Made by a program: the position numbers and the translations under genes. From an uncultured Saprospiraceae bacterium (GTDB lineage Bacteria > Bacteroidota > Bacteroidia > Chitinophagales > Saprospiraceae): 39,898 bases of DNA. The stretch spans positions 1 to 39,898 of the forward strand of contig CAKZTD010000079.1 in NCBI GenBank assembly GCA_937921595.1, written 5' to 3'. This document shows positions 1 to 8,309 of the stretch, piece by piece (within the stretch, counting starts at the first letter, position 1; each line of letters starts with the position of its first letter). The notes under the pieces were generated by a model. That model worked only from the letters and a program-made list of their open reading frames with translations. It had not been told where the DNA came from and did no database searches.

Positions 1-90
1 CCATTGAGTTTTGATCCAGGATCAAGGATTGTCGCATTTTTAATTAACAGCATGCTCGGAAAGGATATTTATGATAGGTTATTTAACTAA
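1..90 (+). CDS. 3' end of an unidentified gene (partial)
   Basis: Frame 1 is open from the first base to a TAA at 88-90 and encodes a 29-residue C-terminus, with a run reading PGSRIVAFLINSMLGKDIYDR. It looks like a genuine protein tail: an amphipathic helix rich in I/L/F with K/D/R. The ending is reminiscent of short-chain dehydrogenases, but that is only a guess. The start and any catalytic motifs lie outside the window. It is on the same strand as the VWA gene, from which it is separated by about 400 bp carrying repeat copy A, so co-transcription is uncertain. Confidence 0.5.
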   Translation, partial: PLSFDPGSRIVAFLINSMLGKDIYDRLFN

Positions 91-221
91 GATCATGTTG
101 AAATTTACTGCCTGCAAAATAAATACTTTTTATTGGGAAAAACTAAAGATTGTTCAATAATGAATTAGTAATGCCGAACAGGACTTACAATTTTGTTAGT
201 TATGTCAATTAAGAGGTGAAT

Positions 222-382
222 AATATTAGTTTTGAATTAGCTCTAAGCTATGAAAAAGGGTATTAGGTGTTCTGTGTTCGGGCTCTACGAATGCCAAACA
301 CCGAATACCCTTTACCGTTTACAATCAGATTAAAATTATGCTATTGGGAGTTATGATAATACCTTTCAAACCTGATTCGCAT
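222..382 (+). repeat. Dispersed intergenic hairpin element, copy A
   Basis: This is one of three related intergenic sequences in the window (the others are 18887-19083 minus and 21501-21658 plus). Shared blocks in order are AATATTAGTTTT, a CTAAGCTA box, a central hairpin, a TTTACA-type block followed by TTAAAAT.ATG, and a closing GATTCG(C/A)AT. In this copy the hairpin arms are 258-271 and 297-310, fourteen pairs with one mismatch. It ends about 110 bp before the VWA start and has the same orientation as that gene. It contains no credible ORF. It could be a structured leader, a REP-like repeat or a small RNA; the sequence alone does not decide. Confidence 0.7.
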
Positions 383-493
383 TTGTAATTTAAAAATCGC
401 CAATATCTAATAATCCCAAACATTGAGTTCATTTTTTATTTAAATTGCATTCATATCCATTATTTTCTAATTTCAAAATCTAAACTAAATCCT

Positions 494-1714
494 TTGTTTC
501 TAACTTTCTTTCATAGCCTTCGTCAAAATGGTATTCCAGTATCCTTGCATGAATATCTTAATCTGCTTCATGCTTTAAAGTCTGAAGTGATTGGGCACAG
601 TATCGAAGAGTTCTATGCTTTGTCAAAATCGATTATGGTAAAAAAAGAAGCTCAGCTTGACCGTTTCGACAAAGTTTTTGGTGCTCATTTTCAGGGAATC
701 GAAATGATCAGCGATGATTTATTAGAAACACAGATTCCGAAAAGTTGGTTAGAAAATATGATGAATAAGTTCTTGAGTGAAGAAGAGAAAGAAAAGTTAG
801 AAAAACTTGGTGGTCTCGATGCGCTGATGGAAAGATTCAAAGAGTTGATGGAAGAACAAAAAGAAAGGCATCAAGGAGGAAATAAATGGATTGGTACTGG
901 AGGCACCTCTCCTTTTGGTTCAGGGGGTTATCATCCAGAAGGTTTTAGAATGGGACCTCAATCCGCTGGCAATCGTACCGCAATCAAAGTCTGGCAAAAA
1001 AGAGCTTTTAAAAACCTGGATGGAGATGTAGAATTGAACACGCGAAACATGAAGCTTATTTTGAAGCGGCTTCGGCATCTGACTCGCGAAGGTATTCCCA
1101 ATGAATTCGATCTAGATGATACCATAAAAAAAACTTCCGAAAATGCGGGAATGCTCGATATATCGATGGTACCGACCAAGAAAAACCGGATCAAGGTCTT
1201 GCTACTAATGGATATAGGTGGTTCTATGGATGACCATATTGAACTTTGTGCTCAGCTTTTTTCGGCAGCAAAGCATGAATTCAAACATCTCGAATATTTC
1301 TATTTCCATAACTGTCTCTATGAAACAGTATGGAAAGATAACAACCGAAGGTTTCAACAACGGATTCCTACCTTAGAACTTATCCATAAATACAATAGAG
1401 ATTACAAGCTCATCTTTATTGGAGATGCAGCAATGTCACCCTATGAGATATTCTACAAGGGTGGAAGTGTCGAACATTATAATGACGAACCAGGCATAAC
1501 ATGGTTGCGTCGAATGAAGGATCACTTCTCCGATATGATTTGGATAAACCCGAACCCAGAATATTCATGGTCCTATTACGAGACTACTGCTATTCTTAGA
1601 GAATATACAGAAAACCGAATGTTTCCAATGACAGTAAATGGGTTAAGAACGGGTATAAAATGTCTGAAAAATAAGAATCTAAAGTACAACAACGAGGCTT
1701 GGGGAAGGGGTTAA
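494..1714 (+). CDS. CoxE-like VWA domain protein
   Basis: This 406-residue soluble protein matches the bacterial CoxE-like von Willebrand A family. A helical N-terminus (1-125) and a Gly-rich linker (128-150) precede a VWA domain from about 233. Its metal-ion site reads DIGGSMDDH at 240-248, so the usual DxSxS is DxGxS, the form I recall for this subfamily. A later FIGDAAMS segment fits the third MIDAS loop. The start is TTG at 494, because the family N-terminus (FF.LR..G.PVSL.EYL) begins right there and no ATG lies upstream in frame. Relatives usually work with a MoxR-type AAA ATPase in assembling or activating metalloproteins; no such ATPase is in this window. There is no signal peptide, so it is probably cytoplasmic. 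Confidence 0.85.
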   Translation: MFLTFFHSLRQNGIPVSLHEYLNLLHALKSEVIGHSIEEFYALSKSIMVKKEAQLDRFDKVFGAHFQGIEMISDDLLETQIPKSWLENMMNKFLSEEEKEKLEKLGGLDALMERFKELMEEQKERHQGGNKWIGTGGTSPFGSGGYHPEGFRMGPQSAGNRTAIKVWQKRAFKNLDGDVELNTRNMKLILKRLRHLTREGIPNEFDLDDTIKKTSENAGMLDISMVPTKKNRIKVLLLMDIGGSMDDHIELCAQLFSAAKHEFKHLEYFYFHNCLYETVWKDNNRRFQQRIPTLELIHKYNRDYKLIFIGDAAMSPYEIFYKGGSVEHYNDEPGITWLRRMKDHFSDMIWINPNPEYSWSYYETTAILREYTENRMFPMTVNGLRTGIKCLKNKNLKYNNEAWGRG

Positions 1715-1741
1715 GACAATCAGTTTAAAAATTGATTGTCT
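1714..1741 (+). terminator. Putative rho-independent terminator after the VWA gene
   Basis: A perfect 9-bp stem (AGACAATCA at 1714-1722 with TGATTGTCT at 1733-1741) with a 10-nt loop starts at the last base of the VWA stop codon and is followed by the T-rich run ATTGTTTTCT. It overlaps the stop codon of the small minus-strand ORF, so it may serve both directions. Confidence 0.6.
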
Positions 1742-1835
1742 ATTGTTTTCTACCTCTCTGTGCTAGTAAATTAGATCCAACGATTAGTGACGCTCCGATT
1801 AAGAGCGCTCCAGTTGCAATGTAAACAATAAGCAT
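1740..1835 (-). CDS. Possible 31-residue single-pass membrane microprotein
   Basis: An ATG at 1835 (minus strand) opens a 31-codon ORF ending in TAG at 1740-1742; an in-frame TTG at 1844 would add three residues, and a TAA closes the frame just upstream. The product has one continuous hydrophobic segment (LIVYIATGALLIGASLIVG) and then the basic tail LLAQRGRKQ, as expected for a small inner-membrane peptide with a cytoplasmic C-terminus. No family is recognised. The evidence is composition and the absence of any other gene in the 500-bp gap; a chance ORF of this length cannot be excluded. Confidence 0.35.
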   Translation of the reverse strand: MLIVYIATGALLIGASLIVGSNLLAQRGRKQ

Positions 1836-2220
1836 AATTCCCAAAATGTTTTATAATAAAATAATCTCTCTCTAAATCTAAGTTCGATGGGAGCAATAAT
1901 AATTAACGCTAATATGACAATTAATATTCAAAACGCCAATTATTCACCGGTTTTTTTGACTATAACAATAATAACTTTTTTTATTATTGAAATTCTTTCC
2001 TTTTTTCAATAAAAAGTGACACTATTATGGTAGCTCAAAAGTAGTTTCATCTCAATAAACGATTCAATTCATTATCATATATAAGAAAGCAGTTTTGAGA
2101 CTGGTGACATATTGAGATACTAATAATTTCAAGCAACAGTTTAAATCACTTCATTATCTTGTTTATTTTCATCCATTAAACTAACTTGTGAGGGAAGGGA
2201 AAGTATACCCAGGAAATCAT
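1743..2220. other. Noncoding gap between VWA and HD genes
   Basis: Apart from the microprotein candidate, this gap is AT-rich and shows no convincing gene. One AT-rich dyad is visible: CAATAATAA at 1966-1974 pairs with TTATTATTG at 1981-1989 across six bases. The promoter of the HD gene is presumably in 2040-2200, but I see no clear TAnnTTTG box. Confidence 0.4.
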
Positions 2221-2859
2221 ATGCAGCGTCAAATTGTTCAAAAGTCGGAAAACTTTATTCAACAACTCTTTAAGGAGAAGTTGTCTGATGATTATTGGTT
2301 CCATGACCTCGCTCATACTGAATCTGTAAGGGAGTTTGCCGTTCAAATAGGAGAAGAGCAGGAGTTACCTGAAGATGAGTTGGAAATACTTGCCATTGCC
2401 GCTTGGTTTCATGATGCGGGTTATACGATGCTTTATACTGGACATGAAACGGCAAGTAATCAGATTGCAAAGTCCTTTTTAGAAAAGGAAAACTATCCGG
2501 AAGAGAAAATTGAACTGATTCTTGAATGCATTGACGCTACTCGAACGATCAATGAGCCAAATACCCATCTCCAAAAAATCCTTAAAGATGCAGATCTCAG
2601 CAACCTTGGAATGTCTACCTGTTATCCATTAAGCATCAAACTACGGCATGAGTGGGATGTCATATGTGGTAATCAATACACTGATATTGAGTGGCTGGAA
2701 AATAACCTGGAATTTTTAGGAAAACATCAATTTTACACCAAAGAAGCTCAACGAATGTGGAATGAGGGCAAGAAAAGAAATGTAAAACTTATGAGAGACT
2801 TGCTAAAAATAGCCAAAGAAAAGGAAGAAAAAGATCAAAATAGGTCAAAAATCAAGTAA
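2221..2859 (+). CDS. HD-domain phosphohydrolase, Pycsar-effector-like N-terminal type, standalone
   Basis: This 212-residue soluble HD-superfamily metal phosphohydrolase carries the ligand pattern H32 (HDLAHTESV), H64-D65 (WFHDAGY) and an Asp in KILKDADL near 123-125. It also has the downstream signature of a Bacteroidota subfamily: the YPEEKI helix, the DLSNLG turn and the EWLENNLEFL..H.F.T segment. In proteins annotated as Pycsar-system effectors this module is, to my knowledge, N-terminal to a membrane domain. Here the chain ends in a charged helix (KIAKEKEEKDQNRSK) with no membrane segment. ATG 2221 is preferred over the in-frame GTG at 2188 because homology starts at about this Met. Substrate is unknown; nucleotide hydrolysis is family-level inference. 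It is a single gene with no defence genes beside it. Confidence 0.8.
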   Translation: MQRQIVQKSENFIQQLFKEKLSDDYWFHDLAHTESVREFAVQIGEEQELPEDELEILAIAAWFHDAGYTMLYTGHETASNQIAKSFLEKENYPEEKIELILECIDATRTINEPNTHLQKILKDADLSNLGMSTCYPLSIKLRHEWDVICGNQYTDIEWLENNLEFLGKHQFYTKEAQRMWNEGKKRNVKLMRDLLKIAKEKEEKDQNRSKIK

Positions 2860-2928
2860 GTGCATTGTTAGAAATCTACTTTAATGCCATCCTTAAACTC
2901 AAAATGAATCTATTTAGAGCCAAATTCT

Positions 2929-3948
2929 TTATTTCATACCTTTAATTGCTCCTTTCGGAGGAGATAAAAATATTCCAAATTTAAAGTAAGGTCCATTTGA
3001 AGGATCAACTCTTACAATTTCTGGATCGAGGCCATTTTCAAGATCTTCAAATCGAGTAGTGAAGTTTCTTACATAACCCGTTGTCATTTCCATCCACAAC
3101 CAACTCTTGATATTATAATCGTATCGTACTGAGAACCGAAGTTCTGATCTTCTCATTATAAAAGGATCCAGTTGATTGGTATTTGAATTTCGTACATCGA
3201 TAGAATAGGATCGACTATCAAACTGAGGGCCAAAGAGAATGATGTTTTTTTCATTAAAATTATAACGTCCCATAAAGCTAGTCGGAATCGTCATTTCTAC
3301 TCCCCATTTAGAATTGAAAGTATGATTATAAATTCCAAAAGGAACAATTGGAAAGCTGCCATTAAAATTTTTACGGAATAAAAGACCAACACCCCATTCT
3401 ACATTCGATCGTTTTTTCACCCCAAATATAGTAGCTACATCAAATCGGCTATATCGTTTATCAAAATTTATCCCTCCATCATAATCACCATTGGAAGAAA
3501 CAACTCCTTTTAAAGCAAAATAATATTTATGATTGATTGGACGAATCATATAAAGCGAAAGTCTGGAGCTTTTCAACTGCTTATCATCAATCGTATTGAA
3601 AAGCAAAGTATTGATATCTCCTATTTGATCAAAACTATATTTTTCACCATAGTAATTCCATCCCACCAACATTTTGATTTTTTCTTTATTCAAAATTGGT
3701 GCTTTAATCTTAAACGAGTAACGGTGAATGACGCCTACTTTGGTGGGTTCTGATATTGAAGTCGCATTTTCGGATCGAAGATTAATGTTAGGATTGATTC
3801 CGTAATCCAATACAAACCCTTTCCCTGGAGCCTTATTGATGACTCCCGGTCTACAAAATGTTTCTCCGATTGGTGTCAATAACAAATCCTGAGCACATAA
3901 TACTGTACAAAATGAAAGGAATAAACACAGACTTAAAGTAGCTCTCAT
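2929..3948 (-). CDS. Outer-membrane beta-barrel protein (DUF6268-like), paralog 1
   Basis: This is a 339-residue protein with a cleavable signal peptide (hydrophobic 3-19, ending CAQ-D). The rest is alternating aromatic/hydrophobic strands typical of an outer-membrane barrel (for example SLYMIRPINHKYYFALKG, WGVGLLFRKN, PFGIYNHTFNSKWGVEMTIP). It aligns end to end with the next minus-strand gene (4280-5287), sharing FKIKAPIL/FKLKAPIL, ATIFGVKKR.NVEWGVGLLFR and FGP.F.SRSY, so the two are tandem duplicates. The pattern fits the family called DUF6268; that name is from memory. Function unknown, probably a structural barrel or narrow pore. Its own promoter must lie in the 331-bp gap, since a hairpin separates the two genes. 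Confidence 0.75.
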   Translation of the reverse strand: MRATLSLCLFLSFCTVLCAQDLLLTPIGETFCRPGVINKAPGKGFVLDYGINPNINLRSENATSISEPTKVGVIHRYSFKIKAPILNKEKIKMLVGWNYYGEKYSFDQIGDINTLLFNTIDDKQLKSSRLSLYMIRPINHKYYFALKGVVSSNGDYDGGINFDKRYSRFDVATIFGVKKRSNVEWGVGLLFRKNFNGSFPIVPFGIYNHTFNSKWGVEMTIPTSFMGRYNFNEKNIILFGPQFDSRSYSIDVRNSNTNQLDPFIMRRSELRFSVRYDYNIKSWLWMEMTTGYVRNFTTRFEDLENGLDPEIVRVDPSNGPYFKFGIFLSPPKGAIKGMK

Positions 3949-4219
3949 GAGATTTTATTCAATAAAAACTTTAATTTTTAAAACTGAAAGGGCTACTAAT
4001 AATTAATTGCCTTACCAGTCTGTATTCTCAAATTGATGGTGTAGAAAACGCTCTCTATTCTTTAAAAATATGGATTTAAAAGATAATAAGCTATTGTTTT
4101 TCCTTAAAGTTCAATTTTATTGCCAAAAAAAGACTGGTTGTGTAAACAAAACGAGTTTTTGGATGTTCGTGAGTCCCCCGAATGGAGGTTTAGAAATGTA
4201 TTCTGAGCTTATATAAGAA
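3949..4219. other. Leader/promoter gap between tandem barrel genes
   Basis: An AT-rich, noncoding stretch upstream of paralog 1. No open frame of note, no clear -7/-33 boxes and no repeat copy were found. It presumably holds the promoter for 2929-3948. Confidence 0.4.
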
Positions 4220-4269
4220 TAGAATTTGGGATTTAAGATTACTAGATCACTCCTAAATCCCAAATTCTA
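4220..4269 (-). terminator. Terminator-like hairpin after barrel paralog 2
   Basis: A perfect 16-bp dyad (arms 4220-4235 and 4254-4269, core GAATTTGGGATTTA) with an 18-nt loop lies 10 bp downstream of the stop of the minus-strand gene at 4280. On the minus strand it is followed by TTCTTATATAA, without a strong U-run, so it may also be a transcript-end stabiliser. Confidence 0.6.
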
Positions 4270-4279
4270 GTATAACTCT

Positions 4280-5287
4280 TTATCTTCCTTTTTTCTTCAT
4301 AGAACTAGGGCTGATAAAAACACCAACCTTAAAGAAAGGACTGCTAGAAGTATTAAAATTCGCTGGAGCATTTAAGCCTGACATATTATCAATTTCTAAG
4401 CTTGTTGTAAAATTATGAGTGTACCCTGTAGATAACTCTAACCAAAACCAACTCCCTAAGTGACGCTGGTAATTCACAGCAAATCTCAATTCTGATCGTC
4501 TTAAAAAGTAAGGCTCACTTTCTTTTCCAAGGTTATCAACGGCATAACTTCTACTTTCGAATTCAGGCCCAAATAAAAGAATATTCTTTTTATTGATATT
4601 ATATCGTCCTTTTATGCTAGAAGGAATAGTTGCTTCGATTCCCCATTTGTCATTGAAGGTATGGTTGTAAATTCCAAAAGGCAATACTGGTAAGTTTGTA
4701 TTCGGTCCATGTCGGAATAATAAACCTACCCCCCACTCTACATTCGCTCGCTTTTTCACTCCAAAAATAGTCGCCAAATTATAGCTAGCATATCTTTGAT
4801 CAAAATTAAACATCCCATCATAATCCCCATTGAAAGATGCTTGTGCTTTTGCAGCAAAGTAATATTTATGATTGATTGATTTGATAAGATATAAAGAAAG
4901 TGATGAGCTCTTAAGGTGAATATCATCTACACTATTAAATAATCCTCCATTTTCAGTTCCGAGATAGTCAAAGCTATATTCTTCACCAGCATAATTCCAG
5001 CCAGCAAGTAACTTGAGGTTATCCTTTAAAAGGATTGGAGCTTTGAGTTTAAACTTAAATTGCTTACTCACTCCAATTTTCGTAGGATTCGAAATATCAA
5101 AGGTGTTCTGATTCCTCAGTTGAAGATTAGGTATCAAGCCGTATTCAAAAGAAATCCCTTTAGAAGGAGATTTATTGATTACTCCAGGTTGACAATTGAC
5201 ACTTGGCATCGGTGACAAAACCAGGTCCTGAGCGAGCGTAAATGAAAGAAAGATAATTGAGAATAGTAAACTTAAAGTGGCCTTCAT
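4280..5287 (-). CDS. Outer-membrane beta-barrel protein (DUF6268-like), paralog 2
   Basis: This is a 335-residue paralog of the protein at 2929-3948, with the same plan: a signal peptide (residues 1-19, ending LAQ-D), a conserved mature N-terminus (QPGVINK.P.KG..F.YG), and barrel-like strands to the end. The C-terminus SSPFFKVGVFISP matches paralog 1 (GPYFKFGIFLSP) and is followed by a short basic tail (SMKKKGR). By eye about half the residues are shared, so the duplication is not recent. Each gene appears to form its own transcription unit: a strong hairpin follows this one and a 424-bp gap precedes it. Location in the outer membrane is inferred from composition; function is unknown. Confidence 0.75.
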   Translation of the reverse strand: MKATLSLLFSIIFLSFTLAQDLVLSPMPSVNCQPGVINKSPSKGISFEYGLIPNLQLRNQNTFDISNPTKIGVSKQFKFKLKAPILLKDNLKLLAGWNYAGEEYSFDYLGTENGGLFNSVDDIHLKSSSLSLYLIKSINHKYYFAAKAQASFNGDYDGMFNFDQRYASYNLATIFGVKKRANVEWGVGLLFRHGPNTNLPVLPFGIYNHTFNDKWGIEATIPSSIKGRYNINKKNILLFGPEFESRSYAVDNLGKESEPYFLRRSELRFAVNYQRHLGSWFWLELSTGYTHNFTTSLEIDNMSGLNAPANFNTSSSPFFKVGVFISPSSMKKKGR

Positions 5288-5711
5288 CGCATTATTGTTT
5301 TAATGGTTGAAAATTTATCCGTACAATGCAAAAAAGTAGATATTGACCTTATAAGTTTATTTTTTGATTTTGACTAATGATTTATTTCTGTGGAGGAGAA
5401 GCATTCGTAGGAATGCTAACGAACTCTATAACAGGCTTATTTTAAATATAGTTCCTTGTTTTAACGGAAACATATATTCTTGTGCTTTTTTAACAATTCT
5501 TTAGCATTTGATCCAAATAAATGCTCTTTAAAGCCGATTTTTCTAAGTAAAACTTCAAGTTTTTATGCACTTTTCTCGTAAAACTTTGATTTGAGTGCTT
5601 TACTCAATATTTCTTGTCCAGATGAATAATTGTGTAAATATTTGGGAAATCTAAGTACATAGCTCATGTGTTTTTACATTTAGGAGGATTCACTCATTTA
5701 TAAAATGTAAA
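5288..5711. other. 424-bp noncoding gap
   Basis: No supported gene. Small dyads are present: AGCATTC/GAATGCT (5400-5406 and 5411-5417) and the odd palindrome AAAACTTCAAGTTTT (5549-5563). The region must contain the promoter of barrel paralog 2 near 5290-5400 and the 3' end of the GAF gene transcript, but neither signal is distinct. Confidence 0.45.
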
Positions 5712-8096
5712 CTACTTTACCGTCACTCTTAAAGCTTTCAGCCCCTGAACGCCTTGCATCATCCCAAGAGAAACTTGCTCAATGTCTTCGGTGATCATCT
5801 CTTTTTGAAGAAGATACTCAAGGTACTTCATGTATTCAATACGGTCTTTTTCTTGAGCATATACAATAGCAACCTTTCCTTTTTGAGTCAACCGCTGTCC
5901 AGTTCCTTCTATCAATGCTTTATCAATACGCTTTTTCAGAATTGGGTATTGAATATTGAAAGTACCATCAACATCAAATTGCTTTTCGTCCATTCGAAAT
6001 CGTATGGTTAAAGGAGTACTATGAACGAGAATTAATTGTGCCGTGGTTAGAGAAATAGGCAAACTTGCTTGAAGTGCATCAATTTTCCTTGTGATTTCGC
6101 ACATAGAAATCAATTGCCAGAGGCGAAGATTTTGAAGATGGATCAGGTCAAATCTTTTCCCTTTTAACAAAGATTGTCCAATGTATAAATTGTACTCTAC
6201 TCCATCCGTTTTACTTTGTTCAAAATAATGAGGGAGCATTTGCTGATTACCCTTATCCTCTCTATTTAAATAATCTCCGATCGTTTTATTGATAAGACGA
6301 ACACTCTCTTCATAATCCTTTCTTTTATTATAAATGATTTTCAAGTCATGATCCAGATCATTAAAATAATCATCTAACTCTTGATATTTTTTACCTTTTC
6401 GGTTTTTAAGTTGTTCAAAAACAGGATAGACTTCTTTTTTCAAAAACTCAGAAGTTCTAAATTCATGCTCTGAAATAATACCACTTTCCAAGTATTCAAT
6501 TTCTTCTTCGACTCTGCCTTTTAAACGTTCTATAATTGGAAAATCATTTTTAACATCTAGAACTTCCAAAACCTTTTTTACTCGATCCAGATTATCTACA
6601 AAATCTTCATGAATGGTATTGTTCCGCATATTGGTAGATCCCACAATATCAGCTTGCCCATAAAGTGGATATACATTTTTAAAAACAATAGGATCAATCA
6701 TTGCCTTATCTCCTTCTTTCTTTCTTCGAGCAATTAATTTAAATGCTGCATCCACAAACTTCCATTCTACACTCGGGTGCAGAGCCGTGTATCGATCCCT
6801 GATAATGGCTTCAACTTCATTATCAATTTCCTGCCGACTACGTCGAAGCACCGTTCTGAAAAGCGGTCGCACTTCTCGGAGTTTTCTTTCAATAAAACTA
6901 TTTAGGGCAAAGGCCTTAGGAGATCCTAACTCCAGAATTCCAATGACAGAATTATCAGACCTCATCAAAGGTACAATGACCACCGACTGAAGTCCTCTTT
7001 TCATCAATTGCTTTTCAAGGCCAGTTGGTTCTGCAACTTTTCTAAGATCTTCAACGATTAGGGTTTCCCTTGCTATACAAGCTTGCTCATAAATAGACCC
7101 GACATGTTTTTTGCTAAACAATCGTTTCATTTTTTTATTGAGCAAAGAGTGGTTGATTTTATACTTATGCGGCAGCTTTCGACCAACAGGAAAATCGACT
7201 GCAATAAGTCCCATCACCAAATCTCTGATTCCAAAATAATTCCTCAATTGTTTTTCCAATTCGAGAATACTTTCAGGATCTACTACAGCGTCCTTATTTA
7301 ATAAAGTTTTTTTCAACCGAGACATTGCTTCGCCTTCGGTTACATCAATTAAAGTTACGCTTACCATTCCTTGAAACTCAAAATGCGAAGGCGGTATGTA
7401 CTCCAACCATAAGTCAATATCTTCAATATCACACAGTAACATATTTATCTCTTCCTGAGAAATTGACTTTAGTGGTTTTAGTTTTTTGATCTCTACATAA
7501 TTGGTATTATACTCCAACTTGAAATGCTTTTCATAAGGATTATCTGAGGTCTTCATGGAAAGCACTTTCTCTTCTCTATATTCAATACGCTGGCCATAGA
7601 ATCGATTTAGAATCATCCTACATGCTCTTAATATAGTCGCATCTCTTACTCCTTCCTGATTGTTGATATAAAATGAAATACCTTCTTTTGAAAAGAGATT
7701 TAAAAATGGTCGGGTATAATAGAATCCAGATGGATCAAATGGTTTTCTGGCGAAAGCCAAATCCTGATCTCTTAAAGCAGAAGGAAAAATCCCAGTGAGC
7801 AGAAGCTCAACAAAATCTCGTTTGTCTTCAATCTCATCAAGGCTATCGAATGGGGTCAAAAACTCTAAACCAGCATCCAGTCGCTTGGTGATCTCCTTAG
7901 CTATAATAACTTCTCCAGCATCTCCTGAACTTACCTTTTTTTTCCAATGATTGATCAAGGGTACAAAGCTCAACTTACAAGAAAACGGGAAAGCATTATA
8001 CCCTAGTTTCTTCTTGGTATCATCCAAACGAAGTATATCGATCCCTGCTGGACTGAATTGCTGCTTCCTAGTCTGTTTTTTTGGACGTAATGGCAT
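5712..8096 (-). CDS. GAF-domain protein, large cytoplasmic, function unknown
   Basis: This 794-residue protein has no signal peptide or membrane segment. Residues about 285-415 form a GAF domain (IYEQACIARETLIVEDL, then GLQSVVIVPLMRSDNSVIGILEL), preceded by a 280-residue N-terminal region and followed by a mostly helical C-terminal half. The run NVYPLYGQADIVGST at about 474-488 appears to be a family hallmark of similar Bacteroidota proteins. There is no histidine kinase, GGDEF, PAS or HTH module, so an output domain is not evident. A very basic N-terminus (RPKKQTRKQQ) could bind nucleic acid or membrane. It is flanked by long gaps and is probably transcribed alone. The GAF ligand is unknown. 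Confidence 0.7.
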   Translation of the reverse strand: MPLRPKKQTRKQQFSPAGIDILRLDDTKKKLGYNAFPFSCKLSFVPLINHWKKKVSSGDAGEVIIAKEITKRLDAGLEFLTPFDSLDEIEDKRDFVELLLTGIFPSALRDQDLAFARKPFDPSGFYYTRPFLNLFSKEGISFYINNQEGVRDATILRACRMILNRFYGQRIEYREEKVLSMKTSDNPYEKHFKLEYNTNYVEIKKLKPLKSISQEEINMLLCDIEDIDLWLEYIPPSHFEFQGMVSVTLIDVTEGEAMSRLKKTLLNKDAVVDPESILELEKQLRNYFGIRDLVMGLIAVDFPVGRKLPHKYKINHSLLNKKMKRLFSKKHVGSIYEQACIARETLIVEDLRKVAEPTGLEKQLMKRGLQSVVIVPLMRSDNSVIGILELGSPKAFALNSFIERKLREVRPLFRTVLRRSRQEIDNEVEAIIRDRYTALHPSVEWKFVDAAFKLIARRKKEGDKAMIDPIVFKNVYPLYGQADIVGSTNMRNNTIHEDFVDNLDRVKKVLEVLDVKNDFPIIERLKGRVEEEIEYLESGIISEHEFRTSEFLKKEVYPVFEQLKNRKGKKYQELDDYFNDLDHDLKIIYNKRKDYEESVRLINKTIGDYLNREDKGNQQMLPHYFEQSKTDGVEYNLYIGQSLLKGKRFDLIHLQNLRLWQLISMCEITRKIDALQASLPISLTTAQLILVHSTPLTIRFRMDEKQFDVDGTFNIQYPILKKRIDKALIEGTGQRLTQKGKVAIVYAQEKDRIEYMKYLEYLLQKEMITEDIEQVSLGMMQGVQGLKALRVTVK

Positions 8097-8235
8097 TTGT
8101 ACTTAAAAATTATTCAATAGATTGAATGTAAAAGTACATATTAATGGAGTGAATAATGGAGAATTGATAATGAAAATATGAAAGGTTGTTAGGAAAAATA
8201 AATTTGTGAATATTCGTATTCAAATTGATTCAATT

Positions 8236-8282
8236 TTAGAATGATAGATATCTCTCCTATAGAGCTACATCTATCATTCTAA
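8236..8282 (-). terminator. Terminator-like hairpin after the phosphoesterase-Omp85 gene
   Basis: A perfect 14-bp dyad (TTAGAATGATAGAT at 8236-8249 with ATCTATCATTCTAA at 8269-8282) with a 19-nt loop that can itself pair CTC/GAG. It sits 27 bp past the stop codon of the minus-strand gene. There is no poly-T after it, so classical termination is not certain. Confidence 0.5.
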
Positions 8283-8309
8283 TAATTTTATTAGGTTCAA
8301 TTTACTCCT

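Noticed and set aside
251-334. 27-codon ORF starting ATGAAAAAGGG across copy A hairpin
   Set aside because: It is not conserved in copies B and C, which have different frames and lengths at that point.
2270-2470. Minus-strand open frame inside the HD gene
   Set aside because: It is antisense to a gene with clear catalytic motifs and has an unnatural composition (His/Gln/Pro rich) and no recognisable domain.
2221-2859. Complete Pycsar anti-phage system
   Set aside because: No nucleotide cyclase gene and no membrane effector domain are present near the HD gene.
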